Positions 12,058 through 21,171 of a DNA stretch of 64,000 nucleotides are shown piece by piece. This DNA is from Archangium primigenium (GTDB lineage: Bacteria; Myxococcota; Myxococcia; Myxococcales; Myxococcaceae). Position numbers and translations under genes: made by a program. The notes under the pieces were generated by a model. That model was given only the letters and a program-made list of their open reading frames with translations. It was not told the origin of the DNA and did no database searches. How positions within the stretch are numbered: the stretch's first letter is position 1; each line of letters begins with the position of its first letter. Location: contig NZ_JADWYI010000001.1 of assembly GCF_016904885.1 (NCBI RefSeq), forward strand, positions 558,001-622,000. The letters run 5' to 3'.

Positions 12058-15000
12058 GTGACGAGGCTGAGCTGGCTCCACCTGTCCGACCTGCACATGG
12101 GGCCCAAGGGCTCTCCCTGGCTCTGGCCCGAGAACCAGGAACTCTTCGAGCGGGATCTGCGGCGGCTGCATGGCCAGACCGGCCCGTGGGATTTCGTGTT
12201 GATCTCGGGAAACCTGACCCGCACGGGCAGCGTCCGCGAATTCAGTCGCGTCAATGCCGCACTGGAGTCCTTCTGGGTCTACTTGCGCAGCCTGGGTTCC
12301 GACCCGCATCTCCTCGTGGTGCCAGGGATCCAGGATCTCCACCTCGCCAACCTGTCCATGAAGCAGCGCCACCTCCTCCGAGGTGACGTGTGGCACGCGA
12401 GCCTCGCGATTCAGAAGGACTTCTGGAGCCAGCGAGAGCATGCCGCGCGAATCGCACTCCAACAGGCCTTGAGCCCCTTCACTTCCTGGTCCGAGGCTTG
12501 GCGAAACACGCACGACTCAGCCAACCGCCTGGAATGGAACCCGGGTCTGCTTCCAGGAGATTTCGTCGCGACTTTCGTCAAGGACGGACTGCGCCTGGGC
12601 ATCGCTGGCCTGAACTCGGACTTCCTTCTACCGGATGATGCAGGCAAGACACATTTCGCCCCCACCGCTCGACAGCTCGACACGGTTCCCGGTCGCGCCC
12701 TCGCAGACTGGTCCCGCTCGAACGACTTCAATCTGTTGATGACCCACAGTCCGCCTGCCCTTTTCCATGCCAAGGAGTCCGCCGAGCTCCAGAGCGAGCT
12801 CGGATCGGCCCCTGGCGGCGTGGTACATCTCTGTGGGAGTTGGGGAGGGGCGCCGCCCTGGAAGCTCAAGACCCCGCCCTCTCAGCACGAGCGGATCATC
12901 CAAGCACCTTCGCTCTTTGGCGACACGGATGGACTCGTTCCCCATGGATACATCGTGGGGCAGCTCGACCCCTCCGCGGACAAACGGCTCGAGTTGCATC
13001 TTCACCCCCGGGCCCTGTCGAGTGACGGCGAGGAAGAGCACCCCCTAGGCGCAGCACGCACACTCCGCCTGAAACAGAGACAGCCGCGCGGCTCCGATAC
13101 GTTCCCGCCTCACGCTCCACCTGCCTCCGCGCTGGAGCCAGCCCCTCTTTCTCCGCCGAAGCCAGCCTCGAGCTTCTCTTCCGCGATCCACCGCTTGTCG
13201 TCCCTTACCAGTCGCGGAGAGCAAATCCTCCAGTTCGTCTGGTCCCATTCAGGACAAGAACTCGTGTTCGGCGTGCAACAAGGGGAACTGTTTTTTCAAC
13301 CCCTTGAGAAGCCCATGCCTCGTTGGTTCAACCGGGCCCACGGCTCTCCGATCACGGCCATGTGCTGCTCACCAGATGGACGAGAGCTCGTGACCTATGC
13401 GGCTGGAACCCTTCGCTTCTCCTCCACGACCAATGGAAGAGCCAGCCGGGAGCCTGTCCCCGTCATGACTCGCGCCCATGTCACGTCCGTGGCTTGGTCG
13501 TCGCAAGGGCAACTCGCGATTGGCTTTGATGACGGCGCCCTCCGCTTCGTGACAGAAAAAGGCTTCGAATCTCCCGAGTGGATCTTCAAATCCGGTCAGC
13601 GGTTCGCGATCAGAAGCATCACCTGGTCCTCCAACGGCCGGTTCCTTGCCTGCGCGGGCATGCCACCCAAGCAGCGCGTCTTCCTGATCGACATGCAGGA
13701 GCGAGCGACGACGTACATTGCTTGGGTACGAGACGAATCCCCTCACGCCTTGAGCATGTCCTGGCAGCCTGGAAGCACCCAGCTCGCCATCGTCCACGGC
13801 AACGAGGTCGTCCGTATTCACGACCCCCTTCAACAAGGAAGGGATCGGACCTTGCACGGGCACACACACGACATCCTCTGTGTGTCATTCTCCCACGACG
13901 GACGCCTACTGGCGTCCAAGGCGGAGAATGGAACCATCCTCCTGCACCGCACCGACACCTGGGACATCGTCGCGACCTTCGGAAAGCCCGTACCGTATCC
14001 GCAAGTGGCATCGTCCCAGCTTTGCTTCTCTTCTTCCGATGACGTGTTGGCGAGCCTCGCCCCCGATAGAGGCGCCATCAACCTCTGGCGCATCGACACC
14101 GACGCATTGCTCGGGCAACACGCACCGACCCAGACCGTCCATACCGTCAGCGCCAAGGTCGTCCTGGTGGGCGAGGGCCGCGCGGGCAAGACCTGTCTCG
14201 CGCTGCGGCTGTGCGCGGACCGCTATGAGGAACAGGACTCCACCCACGCCATGCGCATCTGGAGCCTGCCCCTGGAGCGCCTCGTCCCCGAGCAAGCACC
14301 GTCGCCCGCGGAGCGCCGGGAGATCATCCTCTGGGACATGGGCGGACAGAGCGAATACCGGCTCGTGCACCAGCTCTTCTTCCGGGACACGGCCGCCGCG
14401 CTCATGGTGATGGAGCCCGGGCGAGGCAAGCCCGCGCGCGATGAGATCGAGGGCTGGAACCAGCGCTTCACCGCCCAGGCGGGCACCCAGCTGCTCCCTG
14501 CCAAGCTTCTGGTGGGAACCAAGGTCGACCATGAGCACGCACCGGAGGATCGACCCGCGATCCATCAGCTCCTAGGGCAGTGTGGCTTCGCGCCCGACGC
14601 CTACATCCCCACGAGCGCGAAGACGGGTCAGGGGATGTCACAGCTGAGGACTCAGCTCGCCCGGACCATCGACTGGGGCAGCCTCGCGCGCCACAGCCAC
14701 CCCATCCTGTTCGAGCAGATCCAGGGTTACATCCGGAAGCTCCGCGAGAGCCGCCGCGTGGTCATCACCTTGCCGGATCTGGAGCGGGAGCTGCGTGATA
14801 CCCGCCCCGAGGCGGCGGACCCGGAGGCCCTGCGCGCCGTCGTGGAGCAGCTCGGCCGGCAAGGCATGCTCGCGGACACCCGTCTGGCGGATGGCACCCA
14901 TGCGCTCGTGCTGGAGATCGAGCAGGTGGAGCGCTACGCGAACTCCCTCATCGTCGCGGCCCGGGAGAATCTCAACGGTGTTCCCGCGATCAACGTGGCC

Positions 15001-16797
15001 GACTTCTCCACCGCCCGCCAGCTCCCGCGCATCCGGCCCAAGGAGCGTCTGCGCCGAGATCAGGAACTCATGGTGCTCGACTGCGTCGTCGAGCTGCTGC
15101 TGCAGCACGGCATCTGCCTGCGGCATCAGGGTCTGCTCGTCTTCCCTTCGCTCTTCGTCCACGCGCCCTCGGAATCGGGCGTGGGGCCGACCCACGCCGC
15201 ATCGGCCGCCTATGAGTTCTCCGGTCCTATTGAGAACATCTACGCCTCGCTCGTGGCGGCGCTCGCCACGAGCCGGGGCTTCGGCGCCATGCGGCTCTGG
15301 GGGGATCGCGCCGAGTTCGGTGAGCCCGGCCAGGACGTGTCGGGGTTGCGCAAGCTGCAACGCGCGGATCAACAAGCCCGAGGCATCGCGCGACTCGAGC
15401 TCTACTTCGAGACGAGCACGCCCCCCGCCCGGCAAGCACTCTTCACCCGGTTCGTGACCACCCATCTGCAGGAGCAGGGCGTGACCTTCGAGAGCCACCT
15501 CGCGGTCCAATGCCCCTGCGGTCACATCTTCGCCGAGCAGATCGTGAACCAGCGGCGCGCCAAGGGCCTGCAAGACATCGTCTGCTCCCTGTGCGACCAG
15601 CGCACGTCCCTGATGGCCGGTGCGAAGAACGCCTCACTGGATCGGGCCATTCAGGGCCTCCAGGTCGGCACCCAGCGGCAGCGAGAGCAGAGCGTCCTCG
15701 AAACGAAGGTCAGCATCAAGGAGGCCCAGACCGAGGTCCCCCCGAGCGGTCCCCTGCGCATCCTCCACCTGAGCGATCTGCACGTGGGCGCCGAGGTGGA
15801 TCCCATGACTTTGTTCCAGCCCCTGGTCGCCGACCTCCAGGATCCGGAGGATCTGGCCGTAGGCAAGCTGGACTACCTCGTCATCTCCGGGGACATCACC
15901 AACCGGGCCTCCGCCGGCGAGTTCAAGAAGGCGCTGGAGTTCGTGACCGCCCTCCGCGACAGGTTCGAGCTGTCCGCCGACCGGTGCATCATCGTCCCTG
16001 GCAATCACGACCTGGACTGGGACACGTCGGTCTATGACTGGCGCCCTCAACGTCAGGTTGACCCCAAACGGCTTCCCGCAGGCAGTTACAAGGAGCAAGG
16101 GGCAGGCTACGTCGTCCGGGACGACAAGCGCTACCCGGAGCGATTCAGGGCGTTCTCCGAGCACTTCCACCATCCCTTGGTGTTGAAGGAATACCCGCTC
16201 GACCCCGAGAAGCAGTGCATTCCCACCCTGTTCACGGATACGCGGCTGCAATTCCTGGCCATGAACTCGTCCTGGGAAGTGGATGAGTATTTCCAGGAGC
16301 GCTCCCACATCCACGAAGGGGCCTTGTCGCGTGGATTGCTCGCCGCGCAAACGCAGTTGGAGCAAGCGCGGCGCAACGGACAGCTCGCCCCGAACGAGCC
16401 CGTGCTCAAGCTGGCCGTCTGGCATCACCCCATCACCGGCAACGAGAAGATCCAGCGCGATGCGTTCATGGGCCGGTTGCGCCAAGCAGGGGTGAGGCTC
16501 GTGCTCCACGGGCATGTGCACGAGAACCGCACGGACGTCCTGGGTTATCTTGACCCCAAGAAGCAGATTTACGTCATCGGCGCGGGCAGCTTCGGCGCCC
16601 CCACCCACGACCGACCCGAGTCCGTGCCCCGGCTGTACAACCTCATCGAGGTGGCGCGCGACCACAGCACCGTGCGCGTAAACATCCGGGCCCTCCCTCA
16701 GCAGGAGGGCGCTTGGGAAGGTTGGGCCACGAGGCCCGGCGCCAAGAAGGGCGAGCGCCGTACCTACTACGACATCAACCTTCGCCAAGAAACATGA
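12058..16797 (+). CDS. Dead phosphoesterase - WD40-like - ROC GTPase - metallophosphoesterase protein
   Basis: The GTG at 12058, with GGAG upstream, gives 1579 residues. Residues 1-340 resemble a calcineurin-like phosphoesterase: HLSDLH is kept, but the bridging Asp is Asn (ISGNLT, N52) and GNHD is GIQD (90-93), so this copy should be inactive. Residues ~370-690 contain WD40-like blades (CCSPDGRELVTYAAG, SFSHDGRLLASKAENG). Residues ~700-890 are a ROC/Ras-like GTPase with P-loop GEGRAGKT, switch WDMGGQ and specificity motif GTKVDH. A helical and winged-helix-like region follows, then a CPCGH...CSLC zinc ribbon (~1152-1180). Residues ~1234-1579 form a second phosphoesterase with all motifs intact: HLSDLH, ISGDITN, VPGNHD, WHHPITG and LHGHVHEN. 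The layout looks like sensor, GTPase switch and nucleic-acid or nucleotide-cutting effector. A defence role is inferred, not shown. Base composition shifts near 14.15 kb. Confidence 0.88.
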   Translation: MTRLSWLHLSDLHMGPKGSPWLWPENQELFERDLRRLHGQTGPWDFVLISGNLTRTGSVREFSRVNAALESFWVYLRSLGSDPHLLVVPGIQDLHLANLSMKQRHLLRGDVWHASLAIQKDFWSQREHAARIALQQALSPFTSWSEAWRNTHDSANRLEWNPGLLPGDFVATFVKDGLRLGIAGLNSDFLLPDDAGKTHFAPTARQLDTVPGRALADWSRSNDFNLLMTHSPPALFHAKESAELQSELGSAPGGVVHLCGSWGGAPPWKLKTPPSQHERIIQAPSLFGDTDGLVPHGYIVGQLDPSADKRLELHLHPRALSSDGEEEHPLGAARTLRLKQRQPRGSDTFPPHAPPASALEPAPLSPPKPASSFSSAIHRLSSLTSRGEQILQFVWSHSGQELVFGVQQGELFFQPLEKPMPRWFNRAHGSPITAMCCSPDGRELVTYAAGTLRFSSTTNGRASREPVPVMTRAHVTSVAWSSQGQLAIGFDDGALRFVTEKGFESPEWIFKSGQRFAIRSITWSSNGRFLACAGMPPKQRVFLIDMQERATTYIAWVRDESPHALSMSWQPGSTQLAIVHGNEVVRIHDPLQQGRDRTLHGHTHDILCVSFSHDGRLLASKAENGTILLHRTDTWDIVATFGKPVPYPQVASSQLCFSSSDDVLASLAPDRGAINLWRIDTDALLGQHAPTQTVHTVSAKVVLVGEGRAGKTCLALRLCADRYEEQDSTHAMRIWSLPLERLVPEQAPSPAERREIILWDMGGQSEYRLVHQLFFRDTAAALMVMEPGRGKPARDEIEGWNQRFTAQAGTQLLPAKLLVGTKVDHEHAPEDRPAIHQLLGQCGFAPDAYIPTSAKTGQGMSQLRTQLARTIDWGSLARHSHPILFEQIQGYIRKLRESRRVVITLPDLERELRDTRPEAADPEALRAVVEQLGRQGMLADTRLADGTHALVLEIEQVERYANSLIVAARENLNGVPAINVADFSTARQLPRIRPKERLRRDQELMVLDCVVELLLQHGICLRHQGLLVFPSLFVHAPSESGVGPTHAASAAYEFSGPIENIYASLVAALATSRGFGAMRLWGDRAEFGEPGQDVSGLRKLQRADQQARGIARLELYFETSTPPARQALFTRFVTTHLQEQGVTFESHLAVQCPCGHIFAEQIVNQRRAKGLQDIVCSLCDQRTSLMAGAKNASLDRAIQGLQVGTQRQREQSVLETKVSIKEAQTEVPPSGPLRILHLSDLHVGAEVDPMTLFQPLVADLQDPEDLAVGKLDYLVISGDITNRASAGEFKKALEFVTALRDRFELSADRCIIVPGNHDLDWDTSVYDWRPQRQVDPKRLPAGSYKEQGAGYVVRDDKRYPERFRAFSEHFHHPLVLKEYPLDPEKQCIPTLFTDTRLQFLAMNSSWEVDEYFQERSHIHEGALSRGLLAAQTQLEQARRNGQLAPNEPVLKLAVWHHPITGNEKIQRDAFMGRLRQAGVRLVLHGHVHENRTDVLGYLDPKKQIYVIGAGSFGAPTHDRPESVPRLYNLIEVARDHSTVRVNIRALPQQEGAWEGWATRPGAKKGERRTYYDINLRQET

Positions 16798-16798
16798 A

Positions 16799-17491
16799 GT
16801 GTCTCGGCTTGACGTCAGCGTTCCCATCTTCCCGACCGAATCAAACTTGCATCACCTGGAACCGCGTCCCACATTGAGTTCCTCGTCCTGCGCGTTGGCG
16901 TTGCTCTTCGTGATTTCCTGCACCACGAGTTGCGCCAAGAAGGAGAGTCCCGTACCCGTATGCGTTGAAGGGCTGCTCTCCGCGGAGAAACATGCCCAGT
17001 GCGACATGAAGAGGTACTTGGAACTCTCCTCTGTTCCCCAGGAGTTCGCTCGACGCAAGAGGTCCGCCCAACAGCTCTACGAGCAGGGAGAGGCTGCATT
17101 CACCGCCGGCCACTACAAGAAGGCCCACACCGCCTATTCGACCTCCACCGTATGGGTTCCTTCCTACCGGACGATGGTCAAGGCAGGTGACGCCCTCTTC
17201 TACAGGTATGCGTTCTCCACGGAGTCTGAAGGCACGGATGGAGGCAAGACCTCCTGTTCCACCTACTTCGTGCGCGATGCGGAACTCCAAATCCCGCAGA
17301 CGTATGACGCGGCCTTGAAGTTCCTCGCATTCGAGACCGCCCAGACTGGATTACGCGTTTCCGATGTAGAACTCGCACAGGTGCGTCACAAGTCGGAATG
17401 TTTGAAGGCCCTGGCCTCGGCCCATCAGGCTCCACCCGAAACATGTGTCGACCGGACACGCATCAAGGAATGTCTGGTCCAACCCGATTGA
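16799..17491 (+). CDS. Putative TPR-like lipoprotein
   Basis: The GTG at 16799 lies one base after the stop of the ROC/phosphoesterase gene, suggesting a shared transcript. TTG 16874 is an alternative start that puts the signal peptide at the N-terminus. The hydrophobic segment CALALLFVISCTTSC looks like a lipoprotein signal with Cys near residue 45 of the long form. The mature part has one TPR-like hairpin (QQLYEQGEAAFTAGHYKKAHTAYSTS) and several cysteines (CSTYFVRD, KSECLKAL, ETCVDRT, IKECL) that could form disulfides. No enzyme motif is visible and I do not recognise the family. The last 29 bases overlap the end of the convergent helicase gene. GC content is lower than in the helicase. Confidence 0.65.
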   Translation: MSRLDVSVPIFPTESNLHHLEPRPTLSSSSCALALLFVISCTTSCAKKESPVPVCVEGLLSAEKHAQCDMKRYLELSSVPQEFARRKRSAQQLYEQGEAAFTAGHYKKAHTAYSTSTVWVPSYRTMVKAGDALFYRYAFSTESEGTDGGKTSCSTYFVRDAELQIPQTYDAALKFLAFETAQTGLRVSDVELAQVRHKSECLKALASAHQAPPETCVDRTRIKECLVQPD

Positions 17492-19649
17492 CGCGGAACC
17501 CAGATGGGTCTTCACCAGCGTCTGGACGGACCGGCTCCACGCGCCAGCCGTCCACGCCCTCGGTGAAGCGGACGTAGAACGCCGTTCCCTTCACCCCCGC
17601 CTCCGGGCCAAACCAGCCGCGCAGCAGTCCCGGCAGCTCGTTGCCTGAATCCCCCTCGGGGCCGGCGACGTTGCAGAACTCCTTCATCATCCGGAAGCAC
17701 CACCGCGCGCCGTCCGGCAGGCGCGCCATCAGGTCCCCCGAGGGCACCTCCGGCCGCTTCGCCCGCGAGGGCAGCTTGAGGATCGGGTGGCGCGCGTTGC
17801 GCAGGACCTTTGTCTCGAAGGACGGGCCCTCCAGGTCCTGGCGCTCGCGGTCCCGGAGCACGAAGAGCCCGTGGTCCACCAGCTCCCGTGTCAGCTCGAT
17901 GAACTCCTCCCGCTCGTCGCCGGGCAGCCGTGGACGCGCGACGAGCAGCCCCTCCTCCAGGCGCAGGCCCGGGCCCGCCCAGGACTCCAGGGGCCGCTGC
18001 TCCCACGCCGTCCGGAACCACGCGTCCGACGCGGGCGTCCACCCCTCGCTCAGCTCCCGCTCCCGGGCGAGCGCCGCCGCCAGCTCCGGCCGCCGCGTCA
18101 CCAGGGCCTGGCTCCGCGCCGCCAGTTCCTCCAGGGACATGCCGCTCAGCAGCGCCCCCGCCTCCAGCAGGACCTTCAGCACCAGCCACCGCGAGCCCGG
18201 GTTGCGGCCCTCCAGGGAGTCGAACCAGTCCGCGCCCGCCTCCAGGACCCGCGCCTCCTCCGGCGTCAGGTCCCCTTCCGCCTGGACGAAGCGCAACCAG
18301 CCGCCATGGGCCGCGCGCAGGGTCATGGGCAGATAGCCCAGCCGGTACAGCTCCCCCGCCAGGGGCCGCATGCCCCGGGCCGTGCGCAGCTCCCGGTAAA
18401 CCCGCTCCACCGCCGTGCGCCCCTCGGGCAGGAGCCGCACCAGCAGCTCCTTGGCCTCCAGCTCCACCTGGAGCGAGCAGCCCGGAGGCAGCTCGGGGGC
18501 GCGGCCGTCCACGAGGTAGTCCCGCAGGGTGAGCCGGGCGTTGCCCTCCCCGAGCAAGGCGAACAGGCCCCGCAGCCGGTCCAGGAACACCTGGTGGTTG
18601 CCCACGAAGTCGAGCACCGTGAGCGACGGCTTGCCCCGGGCCTTGCGCAGCCCCCGCCCGAGCTGTTGCAGGAACACCACCGGCGACTCCGAGGGCCGCA
18701 GCATCACCACACGGTCCACCGCCGGAAGGTCCACGCCCTCGTTGAGCAGGTCCACGGCACACAGGGCCTCCAGGGAGCCCCCGGCCAGCGCCTCCAGGGA
18801 CCGGGCACGCGCCTCGGCGGACTCGCCCGAGTGCACCGCCTCCACCCGCACGCCCCGGGCCCGCAGCCAGTCCCGGGCGAACTCCGCGTGGGCGATGGAG
18901 CAGCAGAAGACCAGCGTCCGGCGTCCCGGGTGCTCCTGCCAGGCCTCCCACAGCCGCGCCATGCGCTCCTGGGTCTGGACCGCGTGCGCGAGCTCGGCCG
19001 GGTCGAAGCGCCGCCCGCGCCAGGGAATGTGCGCGTAGGCCACGTCATCGCGCAGGCCGTGGTAGGCGAAGGGCACCAGGAAGCCCTGGACGATGCCCTC
19101 GCCCACGTCCACCCGGTAGGCTAGGTGGTCGTCGAACAGGCCCAGGATGTCGCCCTCGTCGGCGCGCTCGGGCGTCGCCGTCAGGCCCAGCAGGAAGTCC
19201 GGCGCCAGCCGCGCGAGCAGCGCCCGGTAGCTCGGCGCCGCCGCGTGGTGCACCTCGTCCACCACCACGTAGTCGAAGGGCTCGGCCGCGGCCAGCCGGG
19301 CCAGGTGCTCGGGGCTCGACAGCTTCTGCACCGAGGCGAGCACCACCTGTCCGTCGAGCTCCGACCGGTCCGCGACGCACCAGCCCAGGCGGACGCCGCG
19401 CCGCTGCCGCTCGAAGACCTGGGCGGTCTGCTGCAACAGCTCCACGCGGTGCGCGAGGACCAACACCCGCGCGGGCCGGCCCCGCTCCCGCTCGAGGGCC
19501 GCCACGTCCTCCACGGCGACCAGCGTCTTGCCCAGTCCCGTGGCCATCACCACCAGGGCCCGGCGTCGGCCCCGGCTCCGGCTGTCCGCCAGCGCCGCGA
19601 GCACCTTCTTCTGGAGGGCATGGGGCACGAGCGGCGCGGACGGGTCCAT
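17463..19649 (-). CDS. SF2 DEAD/DEAH-box helicase family protein
   Basis: This 728-residue protein starts at ATG 19649. The N-terminal half has the superfamily 2 helicase motifs in order: Walker A in VVMATGLGKT (~33-42), motif Ia in VLVLAHRVELLQQ, motif II VVVDEVHHA (DEVH), motif III LLGLTATPER, motif IV-like TLVFCCSIAHAEF, motif V LNEGVDLP, and motif VI QQLGRGLRKARGK. This resembles the restriction-helicase/RecG-like group often annotated with DUF3427. The C-terminal ~350 residues match no domain I can name. A cytoplasmic ATP-driven translocase on DNA or RNA is expected. There is no nuclease or methylase gene beside it, so a restriction role has no support here. Its tail overlaps the convergent lipoprotein gene by 29 bases. 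Confidence 0.88.
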   Translation of the reverse strand: MDPSAPLVPHALQKKVLAALADSRSRGRRRALVVMATGLGKTLVAVEDVAALERERGRPARVLVLAHRVELLQQTAQVFERQRRGVRLGWCVADRSELDGQVVLASVQKLSSPEHLARLAAAEPFDYVVVDEVHHAAAPSYRALLARLAPDFLLGLTATPERADEGDILGLFDDHLAYRVDVGEGIVQGFLVPFAYHGLRDDVAYAHIPWRGRRFDPAELAHAVQTQERMARLWEAWQEHPGRRTLVFCCSIAHAEFARDWLRARGVRVEAVHSGESAEARARSLEALAGGSLEALCAVDLLNEGVDLPAVDRVVMLRPSESPVVFLQQLGRGLRKARGKPSLTVLDFVGNHQVFLDRLRGLFALLGEGNARLTLRDYLVDGRAPELPPGCSLQVELEAKELLVRLLPEGRTAVERVYRELRTARGMRPLAGELYRLGYLPMTLRAAHGGWLRFVQAEGDLTPEEARVLEAGADWFDSLEGRNPGSRWLVLKVLLEAGALLSGMSLEELAARSQALVTRRPELAAALARERELSEGWTPASDAWFRTAWEQRPLESWAGPGLRLEEGLLVARPRLPGDEREEFIELTRELVDHGLFVLRDRERQDLEGPSFETKVLRNARHPILKLPSRAKRPEVPSGDLMARLPDGARWCFRMMKEFCNVAGPEGDSGNELPGLLRGWFGPEAGVKGTAFYVRFTEGVDGWRVEPVRPDAGEDPSGFRVNRVGPDIP

Positions 19650-19960
19650 GCGCGTACGCTAGGCGCACGCGGGGGGACTGGCCAGACGCCGTCGCTCGGC
19701 ACGGCACCGTCAGAACCCGGAGAGGCACCCGATGACGCGCACCTCGCGCTCGGGCCGCCGTCTCCCACGGGCCCTTCCAGGTGCCGCCATGACTGGCGGC
19801 CACGAAGCCGCGCCGCCGCTGGAAGAGCGCGGGGCCGTGAGGTGCATCACCCTTGGGGTGTGAAACGGATGACAGGCCGCGCCGACCGTTTTCTCCAGAG
19901 TGCGCGGTACCAGGAGCCACACGGCGCCTGGCGGCGATTGCCAGCCCGTTCACTCACCCC
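19650..19960. other. 311-bp divergent intergenic region
   Basis: The region lies between the helicase start and the aspartic-protease-like gene, transcribed away from each other. Small frames on both strands are not protein-like. I see no strong hairpin or operator, only the expected space for two promoters. Confidence 0.45.
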
Positions 19961-21097
19961 ATGAAAGCCGGACCCACCATGTCGACCCTGAAATCCCTCG
20001 CGCGTCTGACGACCCTCTTCCTGAGCTTCTCCGCTCCCAGCACCGTGCTCGCGGGGACCTGCGATGACGGCACGGGCGAGTCGTTGTCGATCCAGCTCCA
20101 TCCGGCTCCGGGCAAGGCGCTGATGCAGACGCCCTACCGCGCCTCGATCAAGGTGAGTGGCGGGCCCGTGCATCAGGTCGAGATCGACACGGGCTCGGCG
20201 GCCATCATCCTGCCCAAGACGTTGATCGGCCCGGACGCCACCCTCCTGTCGTCCGGCCAGAGCTACGGGTACGTCAGCAGTGGCAACGGGTATCTGGGCG
20301 ACTGGATGCTGGCGAAGGTCGAGGTGGCCCTGGATCAAAGCAAGGGCGGGCCGGCGACGGCCACCAGCAGCGAGCCCATCCCCGTTTTCGGGGTGACGCA
20401 CACCTGCAAGGGGAAGCCGACACCGGAGCGGACCCACTGCACGGCCCTCGACGAGAAGCCTGGCCACCTCGGCATGATGGGCATCGGCTACAGGCCCTTC
20501 ACGGTGCCCGGTCAGACGGCCCGCGCGCTTCCCAGTACCAACCTCTTCATGAACCTGGGGCGCCAGACGCCGGGCTACGTCATCACCTCCCGCAGCATCC
20601 AGGTCGGGTTGAACCGGGAGAACACCCAGGGGTTCAAGACCTTGCCGCTCGTGGCGAGCGCCAACGGACAGCTCGCCCCTCGCACCTGCATCCGCTACGC
20701 GACGGAGGAGGGGAAGACGAAGGAGCTGTGCGGCGCCTCGCTCCTGATGGACACTGGCATCAATCACTTCTACCTGACCATGCCGGCGAAGTACTGCCCG
20801 GCCAAGAGCCTCGATGGCCGGGCGCCGAAGGGAGCCGGTTTCACGCTGTCCGCTCCGGACTCGAAGAACCCCGTGCTCGCCTTCAGCTTCAAGGTGGGCG
20901 ACCCGGCGTCGTCGCCCATGCTGCCGGAGTACGTGAACTGCGTGACGGAGCCAGGAACGCCGTCCACCCCGCCGTCCTCGGATTCCTTCCACGTCAACAC
21001 CGGCCGCACGGTGCTCGCGGGAATGGACTATCTCTATCGCGCCAGTGACGACCCAGCCTGCCATGTCATTGGCTTCCGGCCCACCACGGCCCGCTAG
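19961..21097 (+). CDS. Secreted pepsin/retropepsin-like protein
   Basis: ATG 19961 gives 378 residues; ATG 19979 (MSTLKSLARL) is an equally good start. A signal peptide (LTTLFLSFSAPSTVLA) precedes GTCDDGTG. Two Asp-Thr-Gly sites occur, VEIDTGSAAIILP (~residue 74-86) and SLLMDTGINHFYL (~264), each followed by hydrophobic residues as in the two lobes of pepsin-like aspartic proteases. The spacing (~190 residues) also fits a two-lobe enzyme. Cysteines are numerous, consistent with export. I read it as a secreted or periplasmic aspartic-peptidase-like protein. Bacterial pepsin homologues are uncommon but known, and the overall similarity beyond the two motifs cannot be tested here. No operon partner is evident; the next gene starts 74 bp downstream. 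Confidence 0.65.
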   Translation: MKAGPTMSTLKSLARLTTLFLSFSAPSTVLAGTCDDGTGESLSIQLHPAPGKALMQTPYRASIKVSGGPVHQVEIDTGSAAIILPKTLIGPDATLLSSGQSYGYVSSGNGYLGDWMLAKVEVALDQSKGGPATATSSEPIPVFGVTHTCKGKPTPERTHCTALDEKPGHLGMMGIGYRPFTVPGQTARALPSTNLFMNLGRQTPGYVITSRSIQVGLNRENTQGFKTLPLVASANGQLAPRTCIRYATEEGKTKELCGASLLMDTGINHFYLTMPAKYCPAKSLDGRAPKGAGFTLSAPDSKNPVLAFSFKVGDPASSPMLPEYVNCVTEPGTPSTPPSSDSFHVNTGRTVLAGMDYLYRASDDPACHVIGFRPTTAR

Positions 21098-21171
21098 CCG
21101 CGTCCCTCCCCTGACGGGTCATTCCCCTGGGATGAGCTGACGGCGGGGGGCGGTTCGGATAGACACGGGCC

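Noticed and set aside
17463-19649. Type I or III restriction enzyme
   Set aside because: The helicase has restriction-like motifs but no methylase, specificity or nuclease gene is adjacent and no PD-(D/E)xK site is visible.
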